DNA of 64,000 nucleotides, taken from NCBI RefSeq assembly GCF_009649745.1, contig NZ_WJNG01000001.1, forward strand, positions 235,958 through 299,957, read 5' to 3'. The notes beneath the pieces are model-generated. The model was not told the DNA's origin. It saw only the letters and a program-made list of their open reading frames with translations, and did not search any database. The translations under genes were made by a program, and so were the position numbers. Below are positions 34,361 to 42,656 of the stretch, one piece after another. The stretch is from Aquibacillus halophilus. GTDB taxonomy: Bacteria > Bacillota > Bacilli > Bacillales > Amphibacillaceae. Numbering within the stretch: the stretch's first letter is position 1; every line of letters begins with the position of its first letter.

Positions 34361-34495
34361 CTATTTGATTGGATTATTATCTTTTAAGTACTGCTCTACC
34401 TCATCTTTTGTTATTCCGATCCCCCTTGCCTCCACCATTAGTGCAAGCCACTCTTTTTCATGCGATTCTGTCGATAATTCCTCTACCTTTTCCAT
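34361..34495 (-). CDS. SinI-like anti-repressor, 44 aa
   Basis: MEKVEELSTESHEKEWLALM followed by VEARGIGITKDEVEQYLKDN. The segment EWLALMVEAR..GITKDEVEQYL matches the SinI dimerisation helices (EWVELMVEAKEANISPEEIRKYL in B. subtilis), which bind and inactivate the biofilm repressor SinR. ATG 34495 with a GGGGGA-type site upstream; a terminator follows. No sinR-like gene is adjacent, so it acts elsewhere or has another partner. Confidence 0.75.
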   Translation of the reverse strand: MEKVEELSTESHEKEWLALMVEARGIGITKDEVEQYLKDNNPIK

Positions 34496-34858
34496 CCTGT
34501 TAAATCCCCCATTCCAAAATGTAATCAATTCACTCCTGAACCTAGACCTATAGAAACAGGTTTTTATAGCCTTTATGTAATTTGAAAATCCGTCCGCATG
34601 AAATATGATACAGAATCTTCTCGAAATTTACATATATCTAAAGTTATACTTCTGTCTGATTTTAAGTTTCCCGCTTTGTTGAAACTTGTAGGAAGTCAGT
34701 AGCAGGAATCGTTTGAGCTTTCTATATAATTTTAAATGATTCATAAAGTTTTCATGATAAATTGGATTTAATTTCCAAACAGTAGTTAACTTTTTGCTAC
34801 ATATTGATGAATGTTTTTGAGAAGAATCGGAACTCTATAGCTATAGGGGGTGTGAAGC
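34496..34858. other. Noncoding region between the SinI-like and DUF1540 genes
   Basis: About 360 bp holding the divergent promoters of the two small genes. I see no further gene; the DUF1540 ribosome site TAGGGGG is at 34844-34850. Confidence 0.4.
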
Positions 34859-35014
34859 ATGGCTCAAGATGTATTATGCGAGGTAAAAAACTGTCATTAT
34901 TGGGCAAAAGGCAATAAGTGCACTGCGGATGCCATTTACGTGGTCAGCCACAGCGGCAAGGAAGCGTCTAACCAAGAAGAAACAGATTGCCAAACATTCG
35001 AGCCACAAATCTAA
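34859..35014 (+). CDS. DUF1540 small cysteine-rich protein, 51 aa
   Basis: MAQDVLCEVKNCHYWAKGNK, then CTADAIYVV and the end TDCQTFEPQI. The spacing of four Cys plus the C-H-Y-W segment fits the DUF1540 family of small Firmicute proteins, which are often made during sporulation and probably bind a metal. ATG 34859 with TAGGGGG eight nt upstream. A GC-rich hairpin follows. Confidence 0.85.
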   Translation: MAQDVLCEVKNCHYWAKGNKCTADAIYVVSHSGKEASNQEETDCQTFEPQI

Positions 35015-35029
35015 CTCACCTTCTTAATG

Positions 35030-35067
35030 GACCTGGCCTCAGCAGCGCCGATGGGTGGGGCCAGGTC
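35030..35067 (+). terminator. Possible terminator after the DUF1540 gene
   Basis: 9-bp GC-rich stem GACCTGGCC / GGCCAGGTC with a 20-nt loop; no clear T-tract follows. Confidence 0.5.
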
Positions 35068-35085
35068 TAGCTTAAAAATGCAGTT

Positions 35086-35373
35086 TTAGAAATCCTCTTT
35101 CTTAGCTAACCATTCCAGCAATTTTTTATAAGGAAAGTATGTATTGCTATTCAACTCTGTAGAAGGCAAGTCTGGGTATTTCTGTAGAAAAGCTTCGACA
35201 TCCTGTTTATCAATAGCTAAATATCGATGCAGGTCCTTCTGTTTTATGAATTGAGGGTGTTCTTCATCATCTTTCCATAGAGACGTTTCAGGTTGTGCAA
35301 AGTTTTTTAAACCTTCTCCAATGAAATATCCAAATGCAGCTAACCCGGCTGCTATCCAAAAGAAACTAATCAT
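35086..35373 (-). CDS. Membrane-anchored small protein of unknown function
   Basis: 95 aa. One N-terminal membrane helix (ISFFWIAAGLAAFGYFIGEGL) is followed by a cytoplasmic-type helical segment resembling a small helix-turn-helix (LHRYLAIDKQDVEAFLQKY, then LPYKK-like YFPYKKLLEWLAKKEDF). ATG 35373 with AAAGGGA ten nt upstream. Family not recognised; monocistronic and convergent with the DUF1540 gene. Confidence 0.7.
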   Translation of the reverse strand: MISFFWIAAGLAAFGYFIGEGLKNFAQPETSLWKDDEEHPQFIKQKDLHRYLAIDKQDVEAFLQKYPDLPSTELNSNTYFPYKKLLEWLAKKEDF

Positions 35374-35521
35374 AATAATTCACTCCCTTTCAAGTAATTT
35401 ATTTTAATCTTATCATTATATGTTATAGTTTTCAGAATACATTGACATTTCCCTGCCTTTAGAGTAAGTTGTACATAGTATTGTAAAGTTTTTTGATCGG
35501 ATAACTAGGGGGGGCTAGTAT

Positions 35522-35881
35522 ATGGAACGCCGTGATCGAGCTAGGTTAAAAGCAAAGCAACCACCTTCTGCAAACGCCACTATTTTTTCGACAACCGGAA
35601 GTATGATGTCACATAATACTACGGTAGTAAAACTTCATAATTTTGGCCTTGAGGGTTTAAGCTTCACATCTGAATTAGAATTTTCTATTCATGAATACTT
35701 AGCAATGCACTTAGATTTATTTTCTCCTAAAACTCAGGTATGTGGAGAGATTGTTTGGAAAAAGGAAGCCAATAATTCCTTTATATATGGGTTGAATATT
35801 CATACTGCTGATTTTACTTATCATCAGTACATGCACTCTTACGAAAAATACTTAGAAAATAGAGATAAAGGATTAGCTTAG
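35522..35881 (+). CDS. PilZ-domain protein
   Basis: 119-aa single-domain protein. MERRDRARLKAK at the start resembles the RxxxR half of the cyclic-di-GMP site, and HNFGLEGLSF (about residues 40-49) is the D/NxSxxG strand with Gly in place of Ser. GEIVWKKEANNSFIYGLNI is the usual end of the barrel. It likely senses cyclic-di-GMP, though the variant motif makes binding uncertain. Start ATG with a G-rich site ten nt upstream. Confidence 0.8.
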   Translation: MERRDRARLKAKQPPSANATIFSTTGSMMSHNTTVVKLHNFGLEGLSFTSELEFSIHEYLAMHLDLFSPKTQVCGEIVWKKEANNSFIYGLNIHTADFTYHQYMHSYEKYLENRDKGLA

Positions 35882-35990
35882 GTGGGCGACAATTAATTGT
35901 CGTCTTTTTTATTTTTTAGCCATTTTGGTTGAACTTTTCCATTAGTTTCAGATAAACTGCACTATATGATGAAGTAAAAGGGGCAGAACT

Positions 35991-36938
35991 ATGATTAAGA
36001 TAATTGCAGTTACAGCTGAAAACAAATGTATCGAGTTTGATAATATAGATGACTTACAAACGATTGATTATAGCTGGTATTGGATTGACTTTAGCCAGCC
36101 TACGAGCGAGGAAATTAAGGAAATGGATGAAAAGCTACACTTTCATCCATTAGCGATTGAGGATTGTATTCAAAGCTTACAACGACCAAAGCTGGATTAT
36201 TATGACGACTTCACTTTTTTTGTTATGCATGCGATTAATCCTAAGGACCTATCCAAACAAGAGCATGACTTCTTTATTGGTGAGGATTTCATTGTAACCT
36301 ACCATAACAGTGAGTCTAAAGAAATCAATCAAGTACAAAAAAGATTCCTTAAGCTTCCTGACACAAACAATTGGGATAAGTATCGAATTTTTTATGAGGT
36401 TTTAGATAAGATTGTTGATCATTACTTCCCAATCATTTACGAAATAGAAGATGAATTAGATGCAGTTGAAGAAAATCCTGATAATAAACCAATGAACGTC
36501 TTGCTTGATGACTTGTTCGATATCAGGCATGAACTATTAAGACTACGGCACACCATCAACCCAGTCCGTGATCTTTTTTACCGGATGCTGAATTCTAGTC
36601 GGTTAGAGGGGATACATGAGCGGAAGGAATATTTTGCTGATATCTATGACCACTTGTTGAAGTTATCGGAAATGGTATCATCTAACCGCGAGATTACCAA
36701 TGATATCAGGGACAACTATTTATCAGTAAACTCGCATCAGACAAATGAAGTGATGAAAGTCTTAACTATCATCACCTCGATTTTCGCACCCTTAACATTT
36801 ATCGCTGGTATTTACGGCATGAATTTTCTGTTTATGCCCGAGCTAGAATGGCGTTATGGCTATTTTATTGTGCTAGGCCTGATGGTCGTGATTTCTGCAG
36901 CCATGTATGTGTGGTTTAAGCGTAAGGGCTGGTTTTAG
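35991..36938 (+). CDS. corA: CorA-family magnesium/divalent metal transporter
   Basis: 315 aa. A long cytoplasmic N-terminal domain (residues 1-250, with FHPLAIEDCIQSLQRPKLDYYDD) precedes two C-terminal membrane helices. The first ends with the selectivity motif GMN (IAGIYGMNFLFMPELEW) and the second is YFIVLGLMVVISAAMYVWF followed by basic residues. Works as a homopentameric channel in the cytoplasmic membrane. ATG with AAAAGGGG upstream. Monocistronic. Confidence 0.94.
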   Translation: MIKIIAVTAENKCIEFDNIDDLQTIDYSWYWIDFSQPTSEEIKEMDEKLHFHPLAIEDCIQSLQRPKLDYYDDFTFFVMHAINPKDLSKQEHDFFIGEDFIVTYHNSESKEINQVQKRFLKLPDTNNWDKYRIFYEVLDKIVDHYFPIIYEIEDELDAVEENPDNKPMNVLLDDLFDIRHELLRLRHTINPVRDLFYRMLNSSRLEGIHERKEYFADIYDHLLKLSEMVSSNREITNDIRDNYLSVNSHQTNEVMKVLTIITSIFAPLTFIAGIYGMNFLFMPELEWRYGYFIVLGLMVVISAAMYVWFKRKGWF

Positions 36939-37046
36939 TGGTTCTTAGCTTTTTATAGGTATAAAATCGTAACTATTCAGTAATAATGAAAATAACTATG
37001 GCAATTATTCTGAAAATAACTTACAATACTCCTTTGGAGGTGTTTT

Positions 37047-37244
37047 ATGAAATACGTATATTTAGCGATATTTTCTATTGTTATTTTTTGGGAAACAGAC
37101 AGTTTTCAACAAATCTACGAATTCCATAACTATTGGCAATACCTTGCTAATATAGTACTTGTAGGGTACTTTGCGTTTCTCTTAGAAATCTCAATTCCAG
37201 TTAAAAAGATATTTAACTTAGGATCAACCAAAACAAACATATAG
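37047..37244 (+). CDS. Small membrane protein, 65 aa
   Basis: ATG 37047 with TTGGAGGTG eight nt upstream. Two hydrophobic segments (YVYLAIFSIVIFW and YLANIVLVGYFAFLLEISI) separated by an aromatic-rich loop (FQQIYEFHNYWQ). A strong terminator follows, supporting a real gene. Function unknown. Confidence 0.65.
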   Translation: MKYVYLAIFSIVIFWETDSFQQIYEFHNYWQYLANIVLVGYFAFLLEISIPVKKIFNLGSTKTNI

Positions 37245-37272
37245 TTCATATATAGAGATAGGTCCGTAACTA

Positions 37273-37323
37273 AATGGGACAAGCAAAAGCGTTAAATAAC
37301 TTAACGACTTTGCTTGTCCCATT
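37273..37323 (+). terminator. Strong terminator
   Basis: Stem AATGGGACAAGCAAA / TTTGCTTGTCCCATT with additional inner GTTAA/TTAAC pairing, then ATTTTAG. It ends the small membrane protein transcript. Confidence 0.85.
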
Positions 37324-37352
37324 ATTTTAGTAACTAATTACTAATTTATTTA

Positions 37353-37490
37353 TTATAATTTTGGGTAGTTCAATCTTTCATTCATGACATCCTCTAAAGA
37401 CGCTCCACTATAGCCTTTGTTAAATACATTTGTGAGTACTTTTAGCTACTCTCTTTCATTGGTTTTAGTTTCTGCATTCCGCTCCTTTTA
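37353..37490 (-). pseudogene. Small decayed gene with an in-frame TAG
   Basis: The reverse strand reads ERNAETKTNERE-stop-LKVLTNVFNKGYSGASLEDV..MNERLNYPKL, ending at TAA 37353-37355. The stop is a TAG where a Trp codon would give EREWLKVL. No start codon is seen upstream. The pattern suggests a short conserved Bacillus protein that I cannot name. The rest of 37324-37717 shows nothing else. Confidence 0.45.
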
Positions 37491-37717
37491 GTTTTGTAAA
37501 ATATAATAGTCAAAAAAATAACAAACTGATCAATTATCAATACCTAATTTCTATTAATCAATGATAAAGTTAATAATATGATACATATTATCATAAAATT
37601 TACAATGGTTATAAACAACTTTTCCTACCACCAATAAAAAGAAAATTTACCAATTTATTCTTCCATAGTACAATTATAATGGAATTATATGTAATTACAT
37701 GAGGAGATAGCTACTTT

Positions 37718-38743
37718 ATGAAAAACCAAAATGAATCTCGAACTGGAAAGTTAACAGTTAAGAAAAGAAAGAAAATTATTCTAATTTGGACTCCCTTCTT
37801 ACTATTGCTAGTAACCGGAATTGTTTATGCAACAATGTTATATAACATAGCAGAAAATGTTGCTATTAAATCATACGAAAATGACGGGCGAGAGAAATCA
37901 CAGCTACGGGATGAGCAAGTTAATCCTGATATTGACAATGTCTCTGTTTTATTTATAGGTGTAGATGATAGCAGTAAAAGAGATTTTGAGACTTCAAGAT
38001 CAGACGCACTGATTCTAGCTACTCTTAATAACGAAGCAAAAAGCGTTAAACTGTTAAGTATCCCAAGAGACTCTTATGTATTTGTTCCAGAGGTTGGCTA
38101 CTATACGAAAGTCAATCATGCTCACGCCTATGGTGGACCTCAAGCTACTATCGAAACCCTAGAGCAATTCATTGATATACCTATTGACTATTATGTACGA
38201 CTGAATTTTGATGCATTTATTGATGTAGTTGAAGCGTTAAATGGCATAACTCTTAACGTTCCCTATGAGCTATCCGAACAAAACTCTAATGATAAACAGG
38301 GTGCCATTCATCTTATGCCGGGTGAACAACTATTAGATGGTGAAGAGGCATTAGCATTTGCCAGAACAAGAAAATTAGATGGTGATATTGAACGAGGAGG
38401 TCGACACCAAGAAATCATTAAGTCGATTATGGATCGTGCTACATCCATAAATTCCATCCTCAAATATGATGATGTATTAGAAGCGGTCGGGGCTAATATG
38501 AAGACAAACATGACATTCTCTCAAATGAAAAGCTTTGCTTCTTACGTAACTAGTAGAGATTTAAGTCTTGAAACTATTCAGTTAGACGGTATCGGCACCT
38601 ATATTGATAACCTCTGGTACTATCAGATTGATGAAAAGAGTCTGACACTGGTCAAACGAAAACTTAAAGATAATCTCGAAATTTCGGGTCAAACATCAGG
38701 GGAGTCTTTAGAATTAGACAACACTGCAGTAAATCAAAATTAA
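37718..38743 (+). CDS. LytR-CpsA-Psr (LCP) family wall polymer ligase
   Basis: Transfers undecaprenyl-linked anionic glycopolymers (teichoic acid, capsule) to peptidoglycan, outside the membrane. 341 aa: a basic cytoplasmic start, one membrane anchor (ILIWTPFLLLLVTGIVYATML), then the LCP domain from about residue 70, with VLFIGVDDS, SRSDALILATLN, LLSIPRDSYV (Arg contacting the pyrophosphate), VNHAHAYGG, GEEALAFARTRKLDGDIERG and RHQEIIKSI. ATG 37718 with GAGGAGA upstream. It stands at the head of the teichoic acid locus, facing tagA across a terminator. Confidence 0.93.
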   Translation: MKNQNESRTGKLTVKKRKKIILIWTPFLLLLVTGIVYATMLYNIAENVAIKSYENDGREKSQLRDEQVNPDIDNVSVLFIGVDDSSKRDFETSRSDALILATLNNEAKSVKLLSIPRDSYVFVPEVGYYTKVNHAHAYGGPQATIETLEQFIDIPIDYYVRLNFDAFIDVVEALNGITLNVPYELSEQNSNDKQGAIHLMPGEQLLDGEEALAFARTRKLDGDIERGGRHQEIIKSIMDRATSINSILKYDDVLEAVGANMKTNMTFSQMKSFASYVTSRDLSLETIQLDGIGTYIDNLWYYQIDEKSLTLVKRKLKDNLEISGQTSGESLELDNTAVNQN

Positions 38744-38782
38744 AAGCCTGCTCATCTATGTATCTGTAGATTTGCAGGCTTT
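38743..38782. terminator. Terminator between LCP gene and tagA
   Basis: Stem AAAGCCTGC / GCAGGCTTT around a 22-nt loop, between convergent genes; it overlaps the stop of the LCP gene. Confidence 0.7.
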
Positions 38783-38790
38783 CATATGAA

Positions 38791-39558
38791 TTAGTATCTT
38801 TTCAACTGAATCCTTATGATAAATTCAATTGCCTTTAGTATTCTTTTCCATCTAAAAGGCTGCTTTAACAACCTATATAACCACTCTAAATTCAATTTAA
38901 TCCAACTATCAGGTGCTCGTTTGACTTCACCAGCAAGTACATCAAAACAGCCTCCAACTCCCATAAATAAGCCTTTATCAAATTCATGATAATGCTTAGT
39001 AATCCAATTTTCTTGTCTAGGAAATCCTAACGCAACAAATACAAGGTCGGCTTGTGCATTTTTTACACTATTAACAATGAAACGATCATCCATATCGAAA
39101 TATCCATGGTGATTACCTGCAATAGTTAGATTTGGATGTTTTTCCTTCAGCTTGCCAATCATTTTTGAATTAACCTCTTCCTTTGCTCCTAGCATATAGC
39201 AGCTCAAGGAGTGGATCTCCGCATACGCAATTAAATCATTCATTAAATCAAATCCTGGGACTCTTTCAATGATAGGGGTTTTTAACAGTCTTGAAGCAAC
39301 AATAATTCCAGCTCCATCCGGAATAATATAGTCAGCTCTCGTTATCGCCTCTTTATATGCTTGATCTTCCCTGGCTCGCATTACTATTTCAGGATTGGCA
39401 GTGACAATGAATGATTTCACTTTATTGTGAAGGATTGGGTATATATGATGATTTAAGAGATCTTGCTTGCTTTTATTCAGGAAATTTATATCCATAATAG
39501 AGGTGGTGTACGGATTACTAATAGGTATATTAACAGGCAATTTAAAACAACCTTTCAT
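38791..39558 (-). CDS. tagA: N-acetylmannosaminyltransferase TagA (WecG/TagA/CpsF)
   Basis: Second enzyme of wall teichoic acid linkage-unit synthesis: adds ManNAc to undecaprenyl-PP-GlcNAc, the TagO product. 255 aa, typical length. Motifs: FIVTANPEIVMRAREDQAY, RADYIIPDGAGIIVASRL (catalytic Asp region), YMLGAKEEV, ADLVFVALGFPRQENWI and FMGVGGCFDVLAGEVKRAPD. The ATG at 39558 has no good ribosome site; a TTG at 39540 with GAAAGG ten nt upstream is a realistic alternative start. It has its own promoter region containing the palindrome at 39645, separate from tagH. Confidence 0.93.
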   Translation of the reverse strand: MKGCFKLPVNIPISNPYTTSIMDINFLNKSKQDLLNHHIYPILHNKVKSFIVTANPEIVMRAREDQAYKEAITRADYIIPDGAGIIVASRLLKTPIIERVPGFDLMNDLIAYAEIHSLSCYMLGAKEEVNSKMIGKLKEKHPNLTIAGNHHGYFDMDDRFIVNSVKNAQADLVFVALGFPRQENWITKHYHEFDKGLFMGVGGCFDVLAGEVKRAPDSWIKLNLEWLYRLLKQPFRWKRILKAIEFIIRIQLKRY

Positions 39559-39644
39559 AAGGTGAAGTTTCTATTAGTCTATTTTAAAAAACAGGTATTT
39601 ATTACTAGTAGATAATAGATTACCTTATGATTTATTATGTCACT

Positions 39645-39660
39645 ATTCTTTATAAAGAAC
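39645..39660. promoter_or_regulatory. Palindromic element upstream of tagA
   Basis: ATTCTTTATAAAGAAC, containing the perfect palindrome TTCTTTATAAAGAA. The identical 16-mer occurs at 45487-45502 in front of the tarI operon. It lies about 87 bp before tagA and is likely an operator or shared promoter element. Confidence 0.55.
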
Positions 39661-39706
39661 AATAGAATATTTTTAAAAGAACAAAAATATAGGGTTTTAC
39701 TTCTTC

Positions 39707-40483
39707 TTATTCTCGTTCTTTTAATCGGTATTGTTGTTTTTCTGCTTTTGACATTCTCTTAAATCGATTGATAAAATCCTCGTATTTAGGAAGTACAACA
39801 TCTGTAGTTCCAAATTCCTTTACTCGGCCATATTCAAGCCATAAAATCTTCTCGCAAAATTCTTTCATCTGCGGAATAGAATGACTTACGAAGATCATCG
39901 TCTTTCCTTTTTGCTTAAACTCTTTCATTTTGTCAAGACTTTTGGCAGAAAAGGCTTTATCACCAACCGAAAGTGCTTCATCAATGATTAAGACATCCGG
40001 ATCTATATTTACTGAAATAGAAAAGCCAAGTCTTGATTTCATACCGCTAGAATACGACTTTACTGGTTGATCAATGAACTTTTCTAGCTCCGCAAACTCA
40101 ATTATTAATGGTTCCAATTCTTGAATTTGCTTTTTTGTGAAGCCGAGCATTAAGCATTTCAACTCAATGTTTTCTCGACCTGACAGACTAGGTTTTAAAC
40201 CGGACTCTACTGCAATTAATGCGGAATCTCCTTCAATTTTCACGCTTCCGGATGTTTCAGGTACAATTCTAGCAACGATGTTTGATAACGTTGACTTTCC
40301 TGAACCATTGATTCCAACAAAACCGATGACATCTCCCTTTTCCGCTTCAAAGCTAACATTACTAAGAGCGTAAAAGTCTTCCCCATAGCTCTTGGGTAGA
40401 ATAATGTCTAGGGCCCTCTGCTTTTGACTACTATACAATTTGTATTTTTTTGATACGTTGTTTACAAGAATTGATTTATCCAT
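39707..40483 (-). CDS. tagH: Teichoic acid export ABC ATPase TagH
   Basis: ATP-binding subunit that, with TagG, moves lipid-linked teichoic acid across the membrane. Walker A GFVGINGSGKSTL (about residues 54-66), signature KSYSSGMKSRLGFS, Walker B PDVLIIDEALSVGD and the switch His in MIFVSHS. 258 aa; it lacks the long C-terminal extension with extracellular part found in B. subtilis TagH (about 527 aa), as in staphylococcal TarH. Start ATG with AAGGGAA upstream. Paired with tagG 18 bp upstream. Confidence 0.93.
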   Translation of the reverse strand: MDKSILVNNVSKKYKLYSSQKQRALDIILPKSYGEDFYALSNVSFEAEKGDVIGFVGINGSGKSTLSNIVARIVPETSGSVKIEGDSALIAVESGLKPSLSGRENIELKCLMLGFTKKQIQELEPLIIEFAELEKFIDQPVKSYSSGMKSRLGFSISVNIDPDVLIIDEALSVGDKAFSAKSLDKMKEFKQKGKTMIFVSHSIPQMKEFCEKILWLEYGRVKEFGTTDVVLPKYEDFINRFKRMSKAEKQQYRLKERE

Positions 40484-40501
40484 GTCATTTCCCTTCCATA
40501 A

Positions 40502-41323
40502 TTAAAGAAAATCAATAAAATGTTTTCTGAATTTAAGATGAAGACTTGAGCCAATCAAGAATAGGATAATCGTTAACGACCAAAAGTATAACGTATAATC
40601 CCAGTGTTCAATAAAGTACCAACCTAGCCCTAGGAATCCTGCTCGATAGCCTTCAATAATGTAGTAAAGTGGATTAATCTTCATAATAATTTGTAACGCC
40701 TCTGGCAAAGTTGATAACTGCCAGAGTATCGGCGATAGGTATAATAACAACCGTAACGTAGCCTGCAAGAACATCTGCACATCTCGAATAATCGTTGATA
40801 ATGTAGATGTAATTAAAGCTAGTGAATACGTAAAGGCAAATGTTGCAAAGATAAAATAAATGATTTGTAAGTAATAAATATTAAGAAAATATCCAGATAT
40901 CTGCATGACGATAATCGTAATGCTCAATAATACTAAATGAATATAAAATTGCGAAAAAACAATTACATTCGGTATCACACTCATCGGAAAATTCATTTTT
41001 GATAACATTTTTAGTCTAGTATAAATCGACTTAGAGCCTTTAATGGTTGATTGGTAGAAAAAAAACCAAACAATGATCCCTGAAAGCATCCATTGAAAAA
41101 ATACAATCTCAGTTCCATTTTCGAGTACGATTGGACTACGTTGTCTAATTCCATAACCAAATACAAACCAGTATATCCCGATTTGTATAAGTGGATTGAT
41201 GATTTCCCAGGCCATTCCAAGTAGATTACTATAGTTAGAACTTTTTAACTCATATAAAGATAATCTTCGTATAAGATAAAAATGCTTTACTTGCTCCTCT
41301 AATACTGCTATGGCAGATCTCAT
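40502..41323 (-). CDS. tagG: Teichoic acid export ABC permease TagG
   Basis: ABC-2 type membrane subunit of the TagGH exporter, 273 aa with six membrane segments (WEIINPLIQIGIYWFVFGYGI, MLSGIIVWFFFYQSTIKG, VFSQFYIHLVLLSITIIVM, IIYFIFATFAFTYSLALI, LRLLLYLSPILWQL, LYFWSLTIILFLIGSSL). PLYYIIEGYRAGFLG is the conserved periplasmic-side stretch before the last helix. First gene of the tagGH unit. Confidence 0.92.
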   Translation of the reverse strand: MRSAIAVLEEQVKHFYLIRRLSLYELKSSNYSNLLGMAWEIINPLIQIGIYWFVFGYGIRQRSPIVLENGTEIVFFQWMLSGIIVWFFFYQSTIKGSKSIYTRLKMLSKMNFPMSVIPNVIVFSQFYIHLVLLSITIIVMQISGYFLNIYYLQIIYFIFATFAFTYSLALITSTLSTIIRDVQMFLQATLRLLLYLSPILWQLSTLPEALQIIMKINPLYYIIEGYRAGFLGLGWYFIEHWDYTLYFWSLTIILFLIGSSLHLKFRKHFIDFL

Positions 41324-41427
41324 ATAGATGTCCTTCCTAATTGAATATACCTACATTTGTACTTCTATTTGAAACAGTGTGATTTATTTATCTACAGTTA
41401 TTACAGACAACTGTTGTAAAATACCCA

Positions 41428-42606
41428 TCATTTCCCTACCAGTTTCTGAACAATTCGTTCTGTTGCCTTCCCGTCCTGATAGTCAAAAAAACGATTTTTA
41501 AAATCGTTTACTCTCTCCAAATCAAAGGCACTATTTTTTATAGTTTCAATTAATTGTGTTGTATTAGTACACAGAGGACCAGGTATTAATTGATGATAAT
41601 CATAATAAAAATCGCGATCTTTGACGTACTCATCTACATCGTCCGCAAAAAAAATGATTGGTCTTTTTAATAAACTATAGTCAAAAAAGACAGTCGAGAA
41701 ATCAGTAATCAACATATCACTAATCAATAGTAACTCTTGTATGTTAAATTCCTTCTGAACGTTATACAAAAAGCTCCCATTCTTACCATTAAGGTTTTTT
41801 CCAGCTTTCATATACGGATGAAGGTGAACAACCAAAACGTACCCTTCCTCTAACAAGTCGGCTTCCATTCGTTCCAAATCCATTGGGATAGAATACTCTT
41901 CTTGATAATGACTCTTTCCTCGATAGGTTGGTGCATATAAAATCATCTTCTTTTTTCTCAATTCCGGGAATTTTTCATATAGTTTTGATTTTGTTTCACT
42001 TTCAAATTCAGAAGAAAACATGATATCCGTTCTAGGTACACCTGATGCAAAGATACGTTCAGAAGGCATATTAAATGCCTCAGCATAGTACGGAATCACT
42101 TCGGAAGAACTAACAAACACCTTAGAATAATTTGAGTGAATTTTCACATGTTTTAGATATTCCCTACTTGGTCCAAATGATTTACCGACTGTACTATATC
42201 CAAATTTCTTCAGTGCACCAGCTGCATGCCAAAGCTGTATGATATCTGTATTCTTTCTTGGCTTAATCATGTAGACAGGCAAATAAAAATCATCAATAAT
42301 AAAGTACCTAGATGTCGCTAGATGGTAGGATGATTTCATCATATGCATAACGTAATCAAGCTTGCCCCAAAATGAGCTGTGGAATTTTTTTATAGCAAAA
42401 TGACAGCTATACTCTGGATAATTTTCACTAACTTCCTTCCATACAAAGTAGAGATTACCAGATAGTTTTTCTGAACGATAGGAGGCAAAGGTTATTTTTT
42501 GGGGATCTACTTTTAAGAATAATCTCATGGTTGCATAGATTGTTTTCATAAATAACTTCACTGTTATCGTTAAAGTCAGCCCCGCTAAATTCACACCGTA
42601 CCGCAC
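41428..42606 (-). CDS. TagB/TagF-family polyol-phosphate transferase (primase-like)
   Basis: 392-aa CDP-glycerol:glycerophosphotransferase family protein. An N-terminal membrane-associated helix (GLTLTITVKLFMKTI) precedes the transferase fold with IIQLWHAAGALKKFGYS, FASGVPRTDIMF, MILYAPTYRGKSHYQ and DMLITDFSTVFFDYSLLKRP..FFADD. The length and WHAAGALKKFG motif resemble TagB/TarB, which adds the first glycerol phosphate to the ManNAc-GlcNAc linkage unit. The other family members here are 46094 and 42657, so which one primes cannot be fixed by sequence alone. Confidence 0.85.
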   Translation of the reverse strand: MRYGVNLAGLTLTITVKLFMKTIYATMRLFLKVDPQKITFASYRSEKLSGNLYFVWKEVSENYPEYSCHFAIKKFHSSFWGKLDYVMHMMKSSYHLATSRYFIIDDFYLPVYMIKPRKNTDIIQLWHAAGALKKFGYSTVGKSFGPSREYLKHVKIHSNYSKVFVSSSEVIPYYAEAFNMPSERIFASGVPRTDIMFSSEFESETKSKLYEKFPELRKKKMILYAPTYRGKSHYQEEYSIPMDLERMEADLLEEGYVLVVHLHPYMKAGKNLNGKNGSFLYNVQKEFNIQELLLISDMLITDFSTVFFDYSLLKRPIIFFADDVDEYVKDRDFYYDYHQLIPGPLCTNTTQLIETIKNSAFDLERVNDFKNRFFDYQDGKATERIVQKLVGK

Positions 42607-42656
42607 CCTTTACAAATAAATTAATGCATTACCTTAAGATAATGGTGTCTTTAATA

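Noticed and set aside
34305..34553. 82-codon + frame
   Set aside because: It is the shadow of the SinI-like reverse-strand gene and its flanks, with no ribosome site.
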